Origin: Sphingobacteriales bacterium
GTDB taxonomy: Bacteria > Bacteroidota > Bacteroidia > Chitinophagales > Chitinophagaceae
DNA: 36,145 nucleotides
Reading direction: 5' to 3'
NCBI GenBank assembly: GCA_004295245.1
Contig: REAR01000089.1
Location: forward strand, 1 to 36,145
Shown here: one piece after another, positions 16,397 to 24,115 of the stretch
Position numbering within the stretch: position 1 is the first letter of the stretch
How the letters are laid out: every line of letters starts with the position of its first letter
Made by a program: the position numbers and the translations under genes
Notes under the pieces: model-generated
What the model saw: the letters and a program-made list of their open reading frames with translations, nothing else
Databases searched by the model: none
Told to the model about the DNA's origin: nothing

Positions 16397-16473
16397 AGAG
16401 TTATTGGATTGTCGGAAATTGGATGCATTGGCATCAATTTTTCACTTAAACGTAAAAAGTCAAGCTCTATTCT

Positions 16474-16872
16474 ATGAACGAGGAACTTTCTAATCAAGAA
16501 TTTAATTTCAGCCCTATATTCGATAGCGCTTTTTTGTACGAGATGTACGAAAATGACTACCAGTATGTTGAAGAAATTTTTAGTACCACCAACGAAGGAT
16601 TTCAGGCTGATTTTGAAGCAATAAAAAAAGCCTTTGATCAACAGGATTTAGCAACTTTAAAAAAAGCCGTACACAAAATGAAACCCGCCATGGGATTTGT
16701 GGGTTTATTAGCGCTACAGGAGCAATGTCAGAATTTTGAACAAGAATGTGCTGCAAAACAAGAGTTTAAAGAAATAATTATCAATTATCATACGTTATTA
16801 GTAGGGTTAACAACAGCAAATGAAAAAATTGCTGAAGAAATTACCCGGCTTCATTCATTCAATAACCTATAA
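16474..16872 (+). CDS. Hpt domain phosphotransfer protein
   Basis: A free-standing histidine phosphotransfer protein, 132 residues. The phospho-accepting His67 lies in the typical helix KKAVHKMKPAMGFVG (HxxKxxxxxxG pattern), and the rest is a helical bundle. It probably shuttles phosphate from Asp641 of the divergent hybrid kinase to the response regulator that starts 13 bases after its stop. The gene begins 77 bp from the kinase start on the opposite strand, so both operons share one short promoter region; I see no exact -7 box there. Confidence 0.9.
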   Translation: MNEELSNQEFNFSPIFDSAFLYEMYENDYQYVEEIFSTTNEGFQADFEAIKKAFDQQDLATLKKAVHKMKPAMGFVGLLALQEQCQNFEQECAAKQEFKEIIINYHTLLVGLTTANEKIAEEITRLHSFNNL

Positions 16873-16885
16873 AGAACCTGGTTCT

Positions 16886-17572
16886 ATGACCTGTGTAATA
16901 GTTGAAGATTTGCAAGTAGCGGCCGATTATTTGGCTCGTTGCTGCGAAAAAAGCGGCGAACTGGAAGTGAAAGGGCATTTCACCAATGTGCAGGAAGCCT
17001 TACCTTACCTGAACCAGGTTACTATTGATTTATTGTTTCTTGATGTAGAAATGCCAGGCGCCAGTGGTTTTGAACTATTAGACCAATTAGCCTACCATCC
17101 CAAAGTAATATTAACCACCTCTAAAACTGAATACGCTTACAACGCTTTTGAATACAAAGTAACCGACTTTCTAAAAAAGCCATTTACTTATCAGCGCTTT
17201 CAGGAAGCCCTACAAAAAGTAAAAGCTGCACAGCCAGAAATTACAGAAGGCAATACAGAAGACGATCATATTTTTATTAAAACAGATGGCAAACTGGTAC
17301 GCCTTCAAAATAATGATATTTTATATATAGAAAGCATGGGCGATTATGTGAAGTTTATAACTGCAGAAAAAAAATACATCACCCACAACACCATGAAAAA
17401 GCTGGAGGAAAAAATAAGTAAAGATCACTTTCTTAAAGTACACCGCTCATACATTGTCAATATTAATAAAATAGCCGACATAAGAGAGAATATGCTATTT
17501 ATTAAAGGCGTTGAAATACCCATCAGTAAAGCCCATAAGGCAGAAGTTCTCAAAAGGTTAAATATTGTGTAG
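16886..17572 (+). CDS. LytTR family response regulator
   Basis: A 228-residue two-domain regulator: receiver (1-120) with phospho-acceptor Asp53 in LLFLDVEMPGASG and the conserved Lys in DFLKKPF, and a LytTR DNA-binding domain (about 128-226) with ILYIESMGDYVKF, HNTMKKLEEKIS and FLKVHRSYIVNI. It binds DNA direct repeats in known relatives and changes transcription when phosphorylated. An in-frame GUG/ATG-type start at 16820 would extend into the hpt gene; the ATG at 16886, giving MTCVIVEDLQ, matches the beginning of receiver domains and leaves 13 bases after the hpt stop. Output half of the phosphorelay. Targets unknown. Confidence 0.94.
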   Translation: MTCVIVEDLQVAADYLARCCEKSGELEVKGHFTNVQEALPYLNQVTIDLLFLDVEMPGASGFELLDQLAYHPKVILTTSKTEYAYNAFEYKVTDFLKKPFTYQRFQEALQKVKAAQPEITEGNTEDDHIFIKTDGKLVRLQNNDILYIESMGDYVKFITAEKKYITHNTMKKLEEKISKDHFLKVHRSYIVNINKIADIRENMLFIKGVEIPISKAHKAEVLKRLNIV

Positions 17573-17908
17573 CTATTTTATCGAAGATTTTTGGTCAAAA
17601 ATCTAAGAAACTATTCTCCAAATCGAAAAAATTATGCGGCCCAGTAAATATTGTCAACATTTGTATCAGCAAGTCACAATATCCACTGAAGCCACAAAAT
17701 CCACCTCTTCAGAATAACCGCAAACCAAATCTTAATCCTATTAAAAAGCAGACCCTTTTAACTATTGGTAACATTGTTCTGAAAAAAGAATCATTATCCA
17801 TTGAAAAAACAACGATCCGCTTCCTTGAAGAAAAACCCGGAAATCATTAAACCGAAATGTCAGTACTTATTGAAGATTAATTACTAAAAGCTCGTCCCGA
17901 AAATTTTT

Positions 17909-17940
17909 AAAATAGCTGTTCTAACCAGAACAGCTATTTT
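17909..17940 (+). terminator. intrinsic terminator facing the phosphorelay operon
   Basis: AAAATAGCTGTTCT, loop AACC, AGAACAGCTATTTT: 14 perfect base pairs ending in TTTT. It lies 336 bp past the LytTR stop, an unusually long distance, so it may serve another short transcript in the gap; it could also work from the minus side. Confidence 0.75.
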
Positions 17941-17951
17941 GCTATATAACA

Positions 17952-17988
17952 AACCCGGCAGTAGTCTCTTACTGCCGGGTTAAAAAAA
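17952..17988 (-). terminator. intrinsic terminator of the DUF4136 gene
   Basis: AACCCGGCAGTA (17952-17963) pairs with TACTGCCGGGTT (17970-17981), 12 bp, loop of six. It lies 44 bp beyond the DUF4136 stop; the U-run after it on the minus strand is poor (TGTTATAT). Confidence 0.6.
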
Positions 17989-18025
17989 GCCTATTGGCTT
18001 ACCTTATATTAACCGTCCCTGATTA

Positions 18026-18601
18026 TTAGTTTTTTGCCACATCAAACTTTCTGAAAATAGAACGTACACTATTTTGTATTTCCTTGTTGGTAATATGGCG
18101 GCTGTTTACTTCTTCTGTCGTCCATCCCTGCCATACGGTTCTATCTGTTTTTGCATCAATCATTGTAATGGTAATAGTACCCTGTTTCACTGGTCGTTCA
18201 CTATTCTCATACCCCACAAATTGAGAGGGGTAATAAATCGTAGTCCATCTTCGTGTGTATGGGTTATATACTAACCTGTTTATCGGTTGGCTGTAAACAG
18301 CATCCCGGTTTTGTTTTACTGTCTTTTCAATCATTAAATCATAATTCAGTAACACATCGGGGTTGTTTTTCACTTGCCGCCAGCCTTCTTTTTCTAATTC
18401 TTTTGTTACCGCATCCATCACCTGTCTTTCAACAAGATCATTGTTGCTTTTTGTATTCTTTACATCCAGCCAGGCAAAATTTTTATAACCGGAAAAGTCA
18501 GCATTCTTATCTTTTTCTATGTGAGTGGCGGTATTACAACTGCTTAGTATAATAAAAGCAGCACTTAGTAAACCCAGCCATTTTGTTGTTACCCTTTTCA
18601 T
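18026..18601 (-). CDS. DUF4136 family lipoprotein
   Basis: A 191-residue lipoprotein: signal peptide LLSAAFIILSSC with lipobox Cys22, then a DUF4136-type domain. Family features seen: an early FSGYKNFAWLDV, the VTKELEKEGWR helix, NPDVLLNYDLMI, and a C-terminal GTITITMIDAKTDRTVWQGW followed by an ISxFRKF-like end. Members are envelope proteins of unknown function in many Gram-negatives. The 5' region carries an 8-bp inverted repeat TCTCGTTT/AAACGAGA (18605-18612 and 18642-18649) within 50 bp of the start, possibly a leader hairpin. Confidence 0.88.
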   Translation of the reverse strand: MKRVTTKWLGLLSAAFIILSSCNTATHIEKDKNADFSGYKNFAWLDVKNTKSNNDLVERQVMDAVTKELEKEGWRQVKNNPDVLLNYDLMIEKTVKQNRDAVYSQPINRLVYNPYTRRWTTIYYPSQFVGYENSERPVKQGTITITMIDAKTDRTVWQGWTTEEVNSRHITNKEIQNSVRSIFRKFDVAKN

Positions 18602-18829
18602 ATTTCTCGTTTTAAAGTTTACTAAACCTCTATTGTATATTAAACGAGATTTTTACCCTAGGGCTTACTAATACTATGTGAAAGTTTATCTAACAAAATG
18701 TGAAGAACTGTTGAAACCGGCATCTCTTCACTATTCAGTCCCGAAGCTTTGGGATTGTGTCACTCACTTGTACAGTAACGCAACATTCAGCCTGTTAAAA
18801 ACTACTGATTACACAAGTACAGACGTAAA

Positions 18830-18851
18830 AAAACCTGCTTACGCAGGCTTT
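18830..18851 (-). terminator. intrinsic terminator of the beta-CASP nuclease gene
   Basis: Minus strand AAAGCCTGC, GTAA tetraloop, GCAGGTTTT: nine pairs including one G-U, then further T. It lies 26 bp after the stop of the 18877-20280 gene. Confidence 0.8.
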
Positions 18852-18876
18852 CAATATTCACTATCATTAATTTATA

Positions 18877-20280
18877 TCAAGCTAACCCAACTTCATAATG
18901 TTGTTCTGGTATTTCAACATCAGCAAACCCCTTATTAATAAGGCGTTGTTTAAACTGCTGCTGCACTTCATATTCACCGTGTACTAAAAATAGTTTCTTA
19001 ACTTTCTTTTCATCCTGGCAACTCAACCATTGGCTTAAATCCTCATAATCTCCATGTGCACTCATACTTCTAATAGATCCTACTGTTGCGTGTACTTCGT
19101 GCAGCACTCCAAAAATCTTTACTTCTTTAGCCCCACGCATTAAACGGCCACCTAATGAATTGGGTTCACAATAACCTGTCATTAATATAGTATTGCGGCT
19201 GTTTTCAATATTGTTGCTTATATGGTGCTTCACACGGCCCGCATCTGCCATACCACTGGCAGAAATAATTACACAGGGTTCATTTCTAAAATTCAGCATC
19301 TTTGACTGATCAACTGTTTTCACATATTTCAATCCACTAAATCCAAAAGGATCATCATCACTCTCTAACACTTTTTGTATGGTCTTATTAAAATACTTAG
19401 GATATTTTTTTACCACCTCAGTAGCTTCCACACTCAACGGACTATCTACAAAATATTCTACTTCCGGCAGTCGTCTTTCTAACTCTAACTGATTTAGTGC
19501 ATATAGTAACTCTTGTGTTCTGCCCACACTAAATGCCGGCACAATTAACTTTCCTTTCTTTTGCACACAGGCCTTTTCTATCCATTGCAATAATAAATCC
19601 GGGGTGGTTACATTCATTTCATGCAGGCTGTTACCATAGGTAGATTCCATAATTATATAATCTGCCTGGTCAAACTCTTCCGGAGATTTTAAAATAACAT
19701 CGCGGTACCTTCCCACATCTCCGCTAAATGTAAGCCTTGTAGTTTTGTCCTGCTCTTTAATACGCAGGTGCACTACGGCACTGCCAATTATATGACCGGC
19801 ATCTGTAAACTTCACTTCAACAAATTCGTCAACAGCAAACCAACTACCATATTCTACTGCATTAAAATGCCCTGCTGCAGCTTTTGCATCTTCTGCGGTG
19901 TATAAAGCTTTCAAATAAGGCAGGCCTTCTGCCACGCGGCGTTTATTTACATATTTTATATCGTCTTCCTGTATTTCAGCAGAATCTTCCAGTAAGATTG
20001 TGGCCAACTCTTTAGTAGCTGGTGTACAATAAATTTTACCGCCAAAGCCATCTTTTACCAGCTTGGGTATTAAACCACTATGGTCAATATGTGCATGACT
20101 TAATATCATTACATCCACTTCTTTGGGATCAAAACCCCATTGACGGTTTAATGCATCTGTTTCTTTGCCCATACCCTGAAACATGCCGCAGTCTAACAGA
20201 TATTTACGGTTATTTTTTAATGTTAATAGATGCTTGCTTCCGGTTACCGTTCTTGCTGCACCATGAAATGCTATTTTCAT
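18877..20280 (-). CDS. metallo-beta-lactamase fold, beta-CASP family ribonuclease-like protein
   Basis: A 467-residue zinc hydrolase. The MBL core starts MKIAFHGAARTVTGSKHLL; the metal motif HxHxDH is SHAHIDHSGLIP (His62, His64, Asp66, His67), and GHIIGSAVVHL and FSGDVGRY supply further ligands. A beta-CASP insertion (about 240-380) contains VPAFSVGRTQELLYAL and ISASGMADAGRVKHHI, and the C-terminal motif HGEYEVQQQFKQRL completes the RNA-specific class found in archaeal/eukaryal CPSF-73-like and bacterial YSH1-like enzymes. Likely an RNA 5'-3' exo- or endonuclease in the cytoplasm; RNA substrate unknown. Cotranscribed with the DUF4442 gene 23 bp upstream. Confidence 0.94.
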   Translation of the reverse strand: MKIAFHGAARTVTGSKHLLTLKNNRKYLLDCGMFQGMGKETDALNRQWGFDPKEVDVMILSHAHIDHSGLIPKLVKDGFGGKIYCTPATKELATILLEDSAEIQEDDIKYVNKRRVAEGLPYLKALYTAEDAKAAAGHFNAVEYGSWFAVDEFVEVKFTDAGHIIGSAVVHLRIKEQDKTTRLTFSGDVGRYRDVILKSPEEFDQADYIIMESTYGNSLHEMNVTTPDLLLQWIEKACVQKKGKLIVPAFSVGRTQELLYALNQLELERRLPEVEYFVDSPLSVEATEVVKKYPKYFNKTIQKVLESDDDPFGFSGLKYVKTVDQSKMLNFRNEPCVIISASGMADAGRVKHHISNNIENSRNTILMTGYCEPNSLGGRLMRGAKEVKIFGVLHEVHATVGSIRSMSAHGDYEDLSQWLSCQDEKKVKKLFLVHGEYEVQQQFKQRLINKGFADVEIPEQHYEVGLA

Positions 20281-20303
20281 ATAGAAGTCATTTTATTTTT
20301 TTA

Positions 20304-20792
20304 TTACGCTGCTTTTGCTTTAAACGACCAGGTGATTTCAAATGCCGCCACTTTTTCACCGGCCTTATTATAACCTGCTGAATGGGCTATAACAGTTTGC
20401 CCTTCTTTAGTATTAATTGCTTTTTCTACGGCTGCTTTAAATGCTGGCCCATCCTGACAAATAAATGTAGTTATACCTGTAGCTTTTTTAAAGTAAGACG
20501 AGTTTACTTGTACTACCAGCATTGATATACCTGGCTTGCTTTTATAAATACATGCAAGCGCTAATGCCCCTGTGCTTAATTCTGCGGCCATACTAAGGCT
20601 TGCAAAATAGGTAGATTTAAAGGGGTTTTGAGTAAGCCATTTAAAAGGCACGGTTACATGGCATTCATTTTCTGTTACCTGCTTTATTCTTATACCAGAA
20701 AAAAAAGCAGCGGGTAATTTCATAAACAGAAACATCCTGAACTTAACAGGATGTTTTAAAATTTTGATGAATTGCTGTGTTTGACTATTCAT
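20304..20792 (-). CDS. DUF4442 hotdog-fold protein, thioesterase-like
   Basis: A 162-residue protein of the DUF4442 / YiiD C-terminal type, with hotdog fold. Typical elements: N-terminal helix FIKILKHPVKFRMFLFMKLP, the AFFSGIRIKQV strand, PFKWLTQNPFKSTYFASL, then the long helix MAAELSTGALALACIY and strands around FICQDG. Members are thought to act on acyl-CoA-like thioesters; activity here is not shown. An in-frame ATG at 20852 would add 20 residues, but that stretch is encoded by repeat copy 6 and reads like no known N-terminus, so the ATG at 20792 is preferred. Confidence 0.85.
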   Translation of the reverse strand: MNSQTQQFIKILKHPVKFRMFLFMKLPAAFFSGIRIKQVTENECHVTVPFKWLTQNPFKSTYFASLSMAAELSTGALALACIYKSKPGISMLVVQVNSSYFKKATGITTFICQDGPAFKAAVEKAINTKEGQTVIAHSAGYNKAGEKVAAFEITWSFKAKAA

Positions 20793-20831
20793 ATTAGTTT
20801 TTATAGCTTGCTTTTGCACTGCTGTTGAAGG

Positions 20832-20874
20832 GTGCGACGCAACAATGCGCAATAGTAGTACTGCTGCCGGTTAC
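20832..20874 (+). repeat. 43-nt intergenic repeat, copy 6
   Basis: GTGCGACGCAACA to GGTTAC, 43 nt. Its right end is directly joined to the stop codon (20875-20877) of the papain-like protease gene, and its left end overlaps a spurious upstream extension of the DUF4442 frame. Confidence 0.88.
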
Positions 20875-22491
20875 CTACTTATTTATTTCTACCACGCAGG
20901 CTACCACCTCGTCATCGTTATTACCTTCAAATGTAAATTGCATAGTGCCTTTACCTGTGGTTGCAAAGCGTACCTTACGATTTTGTGCACTGCCCAACGC
21001 ATTGTTTAAACGTTGGCCATAATCTTGCTGCGGGTTTTGACTGATGCGTTGATTAAGTGCATACCAATCTAAAGGCTGGCGGGTTATGACAACAGCAATA
21101 AGGTCTTTTGCACCTATGCTATCGGGCTCCATACTTTTATCTCTTGGAAACATGCGATAACCGGTAATGCCGCAAAACGGCGAGTACTTTGTTTTAGTGG
21201 CATCTTCTTTTGTGGGGTATGGAAACAGTGTGTAGCTGCTGCCGTCTACATCTTTACCAAAAACATATACATAACACTCGCGGGTGTTTTTTACTTCCAT
21301 TTTGAAGCGGGTGCCTAAGGCTACTTTGCTGGTAGTTGTAAAAACATTGCTGCCTGCAGTACGCAGTGAAATATAATCTTTACCTACTGTTTTTTTACCA
21401 TCGTAAACCACTTGCATTAAACCTACTTCTACATTTAAGGGTGTGTTAGCCGCAACGCCTTGCTTGGGCAATGGATCTACGCCGTATGCTTCTCTTACAT
21501 AATTTTTAAAATCGCCATAGCGTACATAAGCTACCCCATCTACGCCCCACTCCGGGCCCCAGCTATTCATTATCTGAAAAGCTCCTCCATATTTTCTATC
21601 ATCATAACCAATTACACACATGGCATGCCCGCCCATACCCATTTGGCTTTCATCTCCGGCGGCAGGTATCCAAACCTCTTGCCCCATCATAGACTGCATA
21701 AAGCTTTGCCCTACCATCATACCAATTACAACAGGCGCATCTTTAGCAAGATGTTCTTTTATGGCTCTTATATTTAGTTGTTCTGTGCCTTCGTTTGCTG
21801 TTAAGCGGTTAAAGCCGTGAATACGGTGCTGCGCTGCATCTTCAACCAATTGCCGGTCGGGCTGGCGCTGACAATCCTGATCGGTATACGGAAACTTATC
21901 CATTACCACAGAGCCACGTTTAGACATATACTCCATTGCCCGAATGATATAAGAACCCTGACAACCATCTAAACCAATTTGATTGTATAAAAACGCCGGG
22001 CTGAATGCTGTTTGATTGGGATTTTCTCCGCTGCTGGCTGCTTGTGCAATAGTGTGTGCAGCATAAGCACTGCTCCACGCCACACAGCTACCTTGCTGCC
22101 CCTGGTTTTGGCGGGCAGGCGCATAACGCAGTAAAGAAACTGATTCTGGCAACGGGTTTTTTGTATTGTCGTCTGTCAGCGGTTCATACACTGCTGCTTT
22201 GGCAAATTGCTGAGGGTCTAACATGCCGCCGGTAGCTAACCCAGCTAATTGAGAAAGGTTACAACCACCACCCCTGAATACAAAGAAGTATAATAAAGCA
22301 CCCACAATTAAAATAAAAATCCCTCCCTTGCCTCTGAACAATCCTAATAACAATGGCAGTAATTGAAACAAACCACCGCCCCCACCTCCGCCGCCGGGGC
22401 CTACGGGAAAACGACCACCACCGCCACCGCCGCCGCGGTCATCAAATTGTTCTTGTTGATCTTGTTGATCATCGGTCATTCTTACTGGCAT
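20875..22491 (-). CDS. membrane-anchored C1 (papain-like) peptidase with C-terminal DUF4384-like domain
   Basis: A 538-residue protein in three parts. Residues 1-40: acidic, Gln/Asp-rich start, then a poly-glycine tract (two runs of about eight Gly). Residues about 57-73: one membrane helix (IFILIVGALLYFFVF). Residues about 110-340: papain-type protease with Cys136 (GQQGSCVAWS), His289 (GGHAMCVIGYDD) and Asn309 (NSWGPEWG), all catalytic residues in place. The end (about 350-538) is beta-rich, with YVYVFGKDVDGSSYTLFPYP, like DUF4384 domains. The likely topology puts the glycine tail inside and the protease in the periplasm. No propeptide of the classical papain type is visible. The substrate is unknown. 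Confidence 0.88.
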   Translation of the reverse strand: MPVRMTDDQQDQQEQFDDRGGGGGGGRFPVGPGGGGGGGGLFQLLPLLLGLFRGKGGIFILIVGALLYFFVFRGGGCNLSQLAGLATGGMLDPQQFAKAAVYEPLTDDNTKNPLPESVSLLRYAPARQNQGQQGSCVAWSSAYAAHTIAQAASSGENPNQTAFSPAFLYNQIGLDGCQGSYIIRAMEYMSKRGSVVMDKFPYTDQDCQRQPDRQLVEDAAQHRIHGFNRLTANEGTEQLNIRAIKEHLAKDAPVVIGMMVGQSFMQSMMGQEVWIPAAGDESQMGMGGHAMCVIGYDDRKYGGAFQIMNSWGPEWGVDGVAYVRYGDFKNYVREAYGVDPLPKQGVAANTPLNVEVGLMQVVYDGKKTVGKDYISLRTAGSNVFTTTSKVALGTRFKMEVKNTRECYVYVFGKDVDGSSYTLFPYPTKEDATKTKYSPFCGITGYRMFPRDKSMEPDSIGAKDLIAVVITRQPLDWYALNQRISQNPQQDYGQRLNNALGSAQNRKVRFATTGKGTMQFTFEGNNDDEVVACVVEINK

Positions 22492-22558
22492 ACAAAAAAA
22501 TTTTAGTTGGATAAAGCACTACCAAGTTAAGTAAAATGAGTGTACAAGCTTTCAGGCA

Positions 22559-22589
22559 GTTGGGTAATTCATTAAAAGTTTTACCCAAC
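22559..22589. other. 9-bp inverted repeat upstream of the papain-like protease
   Basis: GTTGGGTAA (22559-22567) and TTACCCAAC (22581-22589) are perfect complements around a 13-nt loop, about 70-100 bp before the protease start. It could be an operator or leader hairpin. Nothing else is recognisable in this 211-bp spacer apart from the dipeptidase terminator. Confidence 0.5.
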
Positions 22590-22654
22590 GCCGCTAAAGC
22601 AATTATAAGTTTTAAACAAAGAAACAATGGTTGCATGCACAGAACTGCTTCCAC

Positions 22655-22679
22655 AAAAAAAAGCCGCCTTGTGGCGGCT
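22655..22679 (-). terminator. intrinsic terminator of the M20 dipeptidase locus
   Basis: Minus strand AGCCGCC, ACAA, GGCGGCT: 7-bp GC-rich stem followed by eight T (22662-22655). It is 24 bp past the last stop of the broken dipeptidase. Confidence 0.88.
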
Positions 22680-22702
22680 ATAGCTTAGGTAAAGCAATTA
22701 CT

Positions 22703-23997
22703 TTATACTTCTGCAAAGTATTTATGAAAATAAGGGATGGTTTCAATGCCTTTGTAATAATTGGCCAAATCAAACTTTTCGTTGGGGCTATGCAGGTTAT
22801 CGCTATCCAAACCAAAGCCCATAAAAATTATTTTAAGACCCAGCTCTTTTTCAAATAAAGAACATATTGGAATACTACCACCACCCCGTACCGGAATGGG
22901 CTGTTTGCCAAAAGTAGCCTCAATAGCTTTTGCAGCAGCTTTGTAGCCTTTGCTGTCAATGGGTGTCATATAAGGTTCGCCACCATGGTGTAATTGCGCA
23001 TTTAGCTGCACATACGGTGGTGCTATTTTTTTAAGGTGGTTAATCAGTAAATCGGTAATAGTATGGCTATCCTGATTGGGTACTAGGCGACAACTGATTT
23101 TTGCAAACGCTTTTGATGGCAATACAGTTTTTGCACCTTCACCAGTATATCCACCCCAAATTCCGTTTAACTCTAATGTAGGACGGATACCCGTACGTTC
23201 ATTGGTGGTGTACCCTTTCTCTCCCCATTTCACTAAAAGGTGCGGCTGCCATCAACGCTCTTTCTTCTGGTGTGGCGTTTACAACTGCATCATAAAAACC
23301 GGGTATGGTAATATGGCTATTTTCATCGTGCAGACTTGCAATCATTTTTGCTAAAATAGTAATTGGGTTTGCAACAGCACCGCCATACACACCACTGTGC
23401 AAATCGCGGTTGGGGCCTATTACTTCCACTTCAATATAACTTAAGCCACGTACCCCCACATCCATTGAAGGGGTATCTAAACTTAGCATAGCAGTATCAC
23501 TTATTAATACCACGTCTGGCCAGATTAGGGCTGCCTACTTCTTCTTCTCCTTCAATTAAAAATTTAATATTAGTGGCAAGGCTATCGGTGGTATTCATAA
23601 TTTCTAATGCCTTTATGTGCATGTAAAACTGGCCTTTATCATCACAGCTACCACGGGCAAAAATTTTACCGTCTTTAATTATCGGTTCAAACGGACCACT
23701 CTTCCATAAATTTAAAGGATCTGCGGGCTGCACATCATAGTGCCCATATACCAATACCGTGGGTTTAGCGGGGTCTGTTATTTTTTCTCCGTAAACAATG
23801 GGGTGCCCTTCTGTTGAATAAATAGTAGCTGTATTTGCACCGGCTTTTAGTAACGATGCTTTTACCGCATCTGCACAGCGTTGCATATCTTCTTTATGCT
23901 CGCTGCGGGCACTTACACTGGGAATGCGCAATAAGTCCAGCAGCTCATTTAAAAAACGTTCTTTATTATTTTCCTGATAATCTTTCCAAGCCTGCAT
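22703..23997 (-). pseudogene. M20 family dipeptidase, broken into three frames by two small deletions
   Basis: One dipeptidase/carnosinase-like gene split in three. N-terminal part (23997-23497) holds LLRIPSVSA, metal ligands in YGHYDVQPAD and SCDDKGQ, and EGEEEVGSPN. Middle part (to about 23199) starts in another frame with DVVLISDTAML and has the GPNRDLHSG lid. Final part (to 22703) has WGEKGYTTNERTG, GGSIPI and DSDNLHSPNEKFD. Each junction lacks about a dozen residues expected between PNL and DVVLISD and between PFSE and WGEKGY, and each shifts the frame by the same amount. All metal and catalytic residues remain, so decay is recent, or the assembly has errors here. If intact it would hydrolyse dipeptides in the cytoplasm. 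Confidence 0.85.
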
Positions 23998-24044
23998 AAC
24001 AGTAGTTTTAATTGCAGCGAATATAGTTAGGATTTTATAATTGT

Positions 24045-24088
24045 GTAACCAGCAGCAGATTCTTTATGCAGCTATGGTTGCGTCGCAC
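24045..24088 (-). repeat. 43-nt intergenic repeat, copy 7
   Basis: Minus strand TTGAAGTGTGCGACGCAACC to GGTTAC, 44 nt plus extended core. It lies between the dipeptidase start and the CDF transporter stop. Confidence 0.86.
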
Positions 24089-24115
24089 ACTTCAACATGT
24101 GTTTTTTATGCAGCT

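Larger units (their letters stand above)
17573..18025. other. 453-bp gap: open frame without start, and two hairpins
   Basis: No confident gene. Plus-strand frame ending at the TAA at 17848-17850 is open for about 100 codons but has no ATG. Its last 36 codons, from an ATT at about 17740, read KKQTLLTIGNIVLKKES and on, a Lys/Leu-rich start like precursor peptides of class I lanthipeptides, but no core Cys or Gly-Gly site follows. The remainder up to 17905 shows nothing I can name; two hairpins are listed separately. Confidence 0.4.

Noticed and set aside
22469-22654. 61-residue hydrophobic frame upstream of the papain-like protease
   Set aside because: Overlaps the protease start out of frame and covers a perfect hairpin; hydrophobic composition comes from AT-rich sequence.
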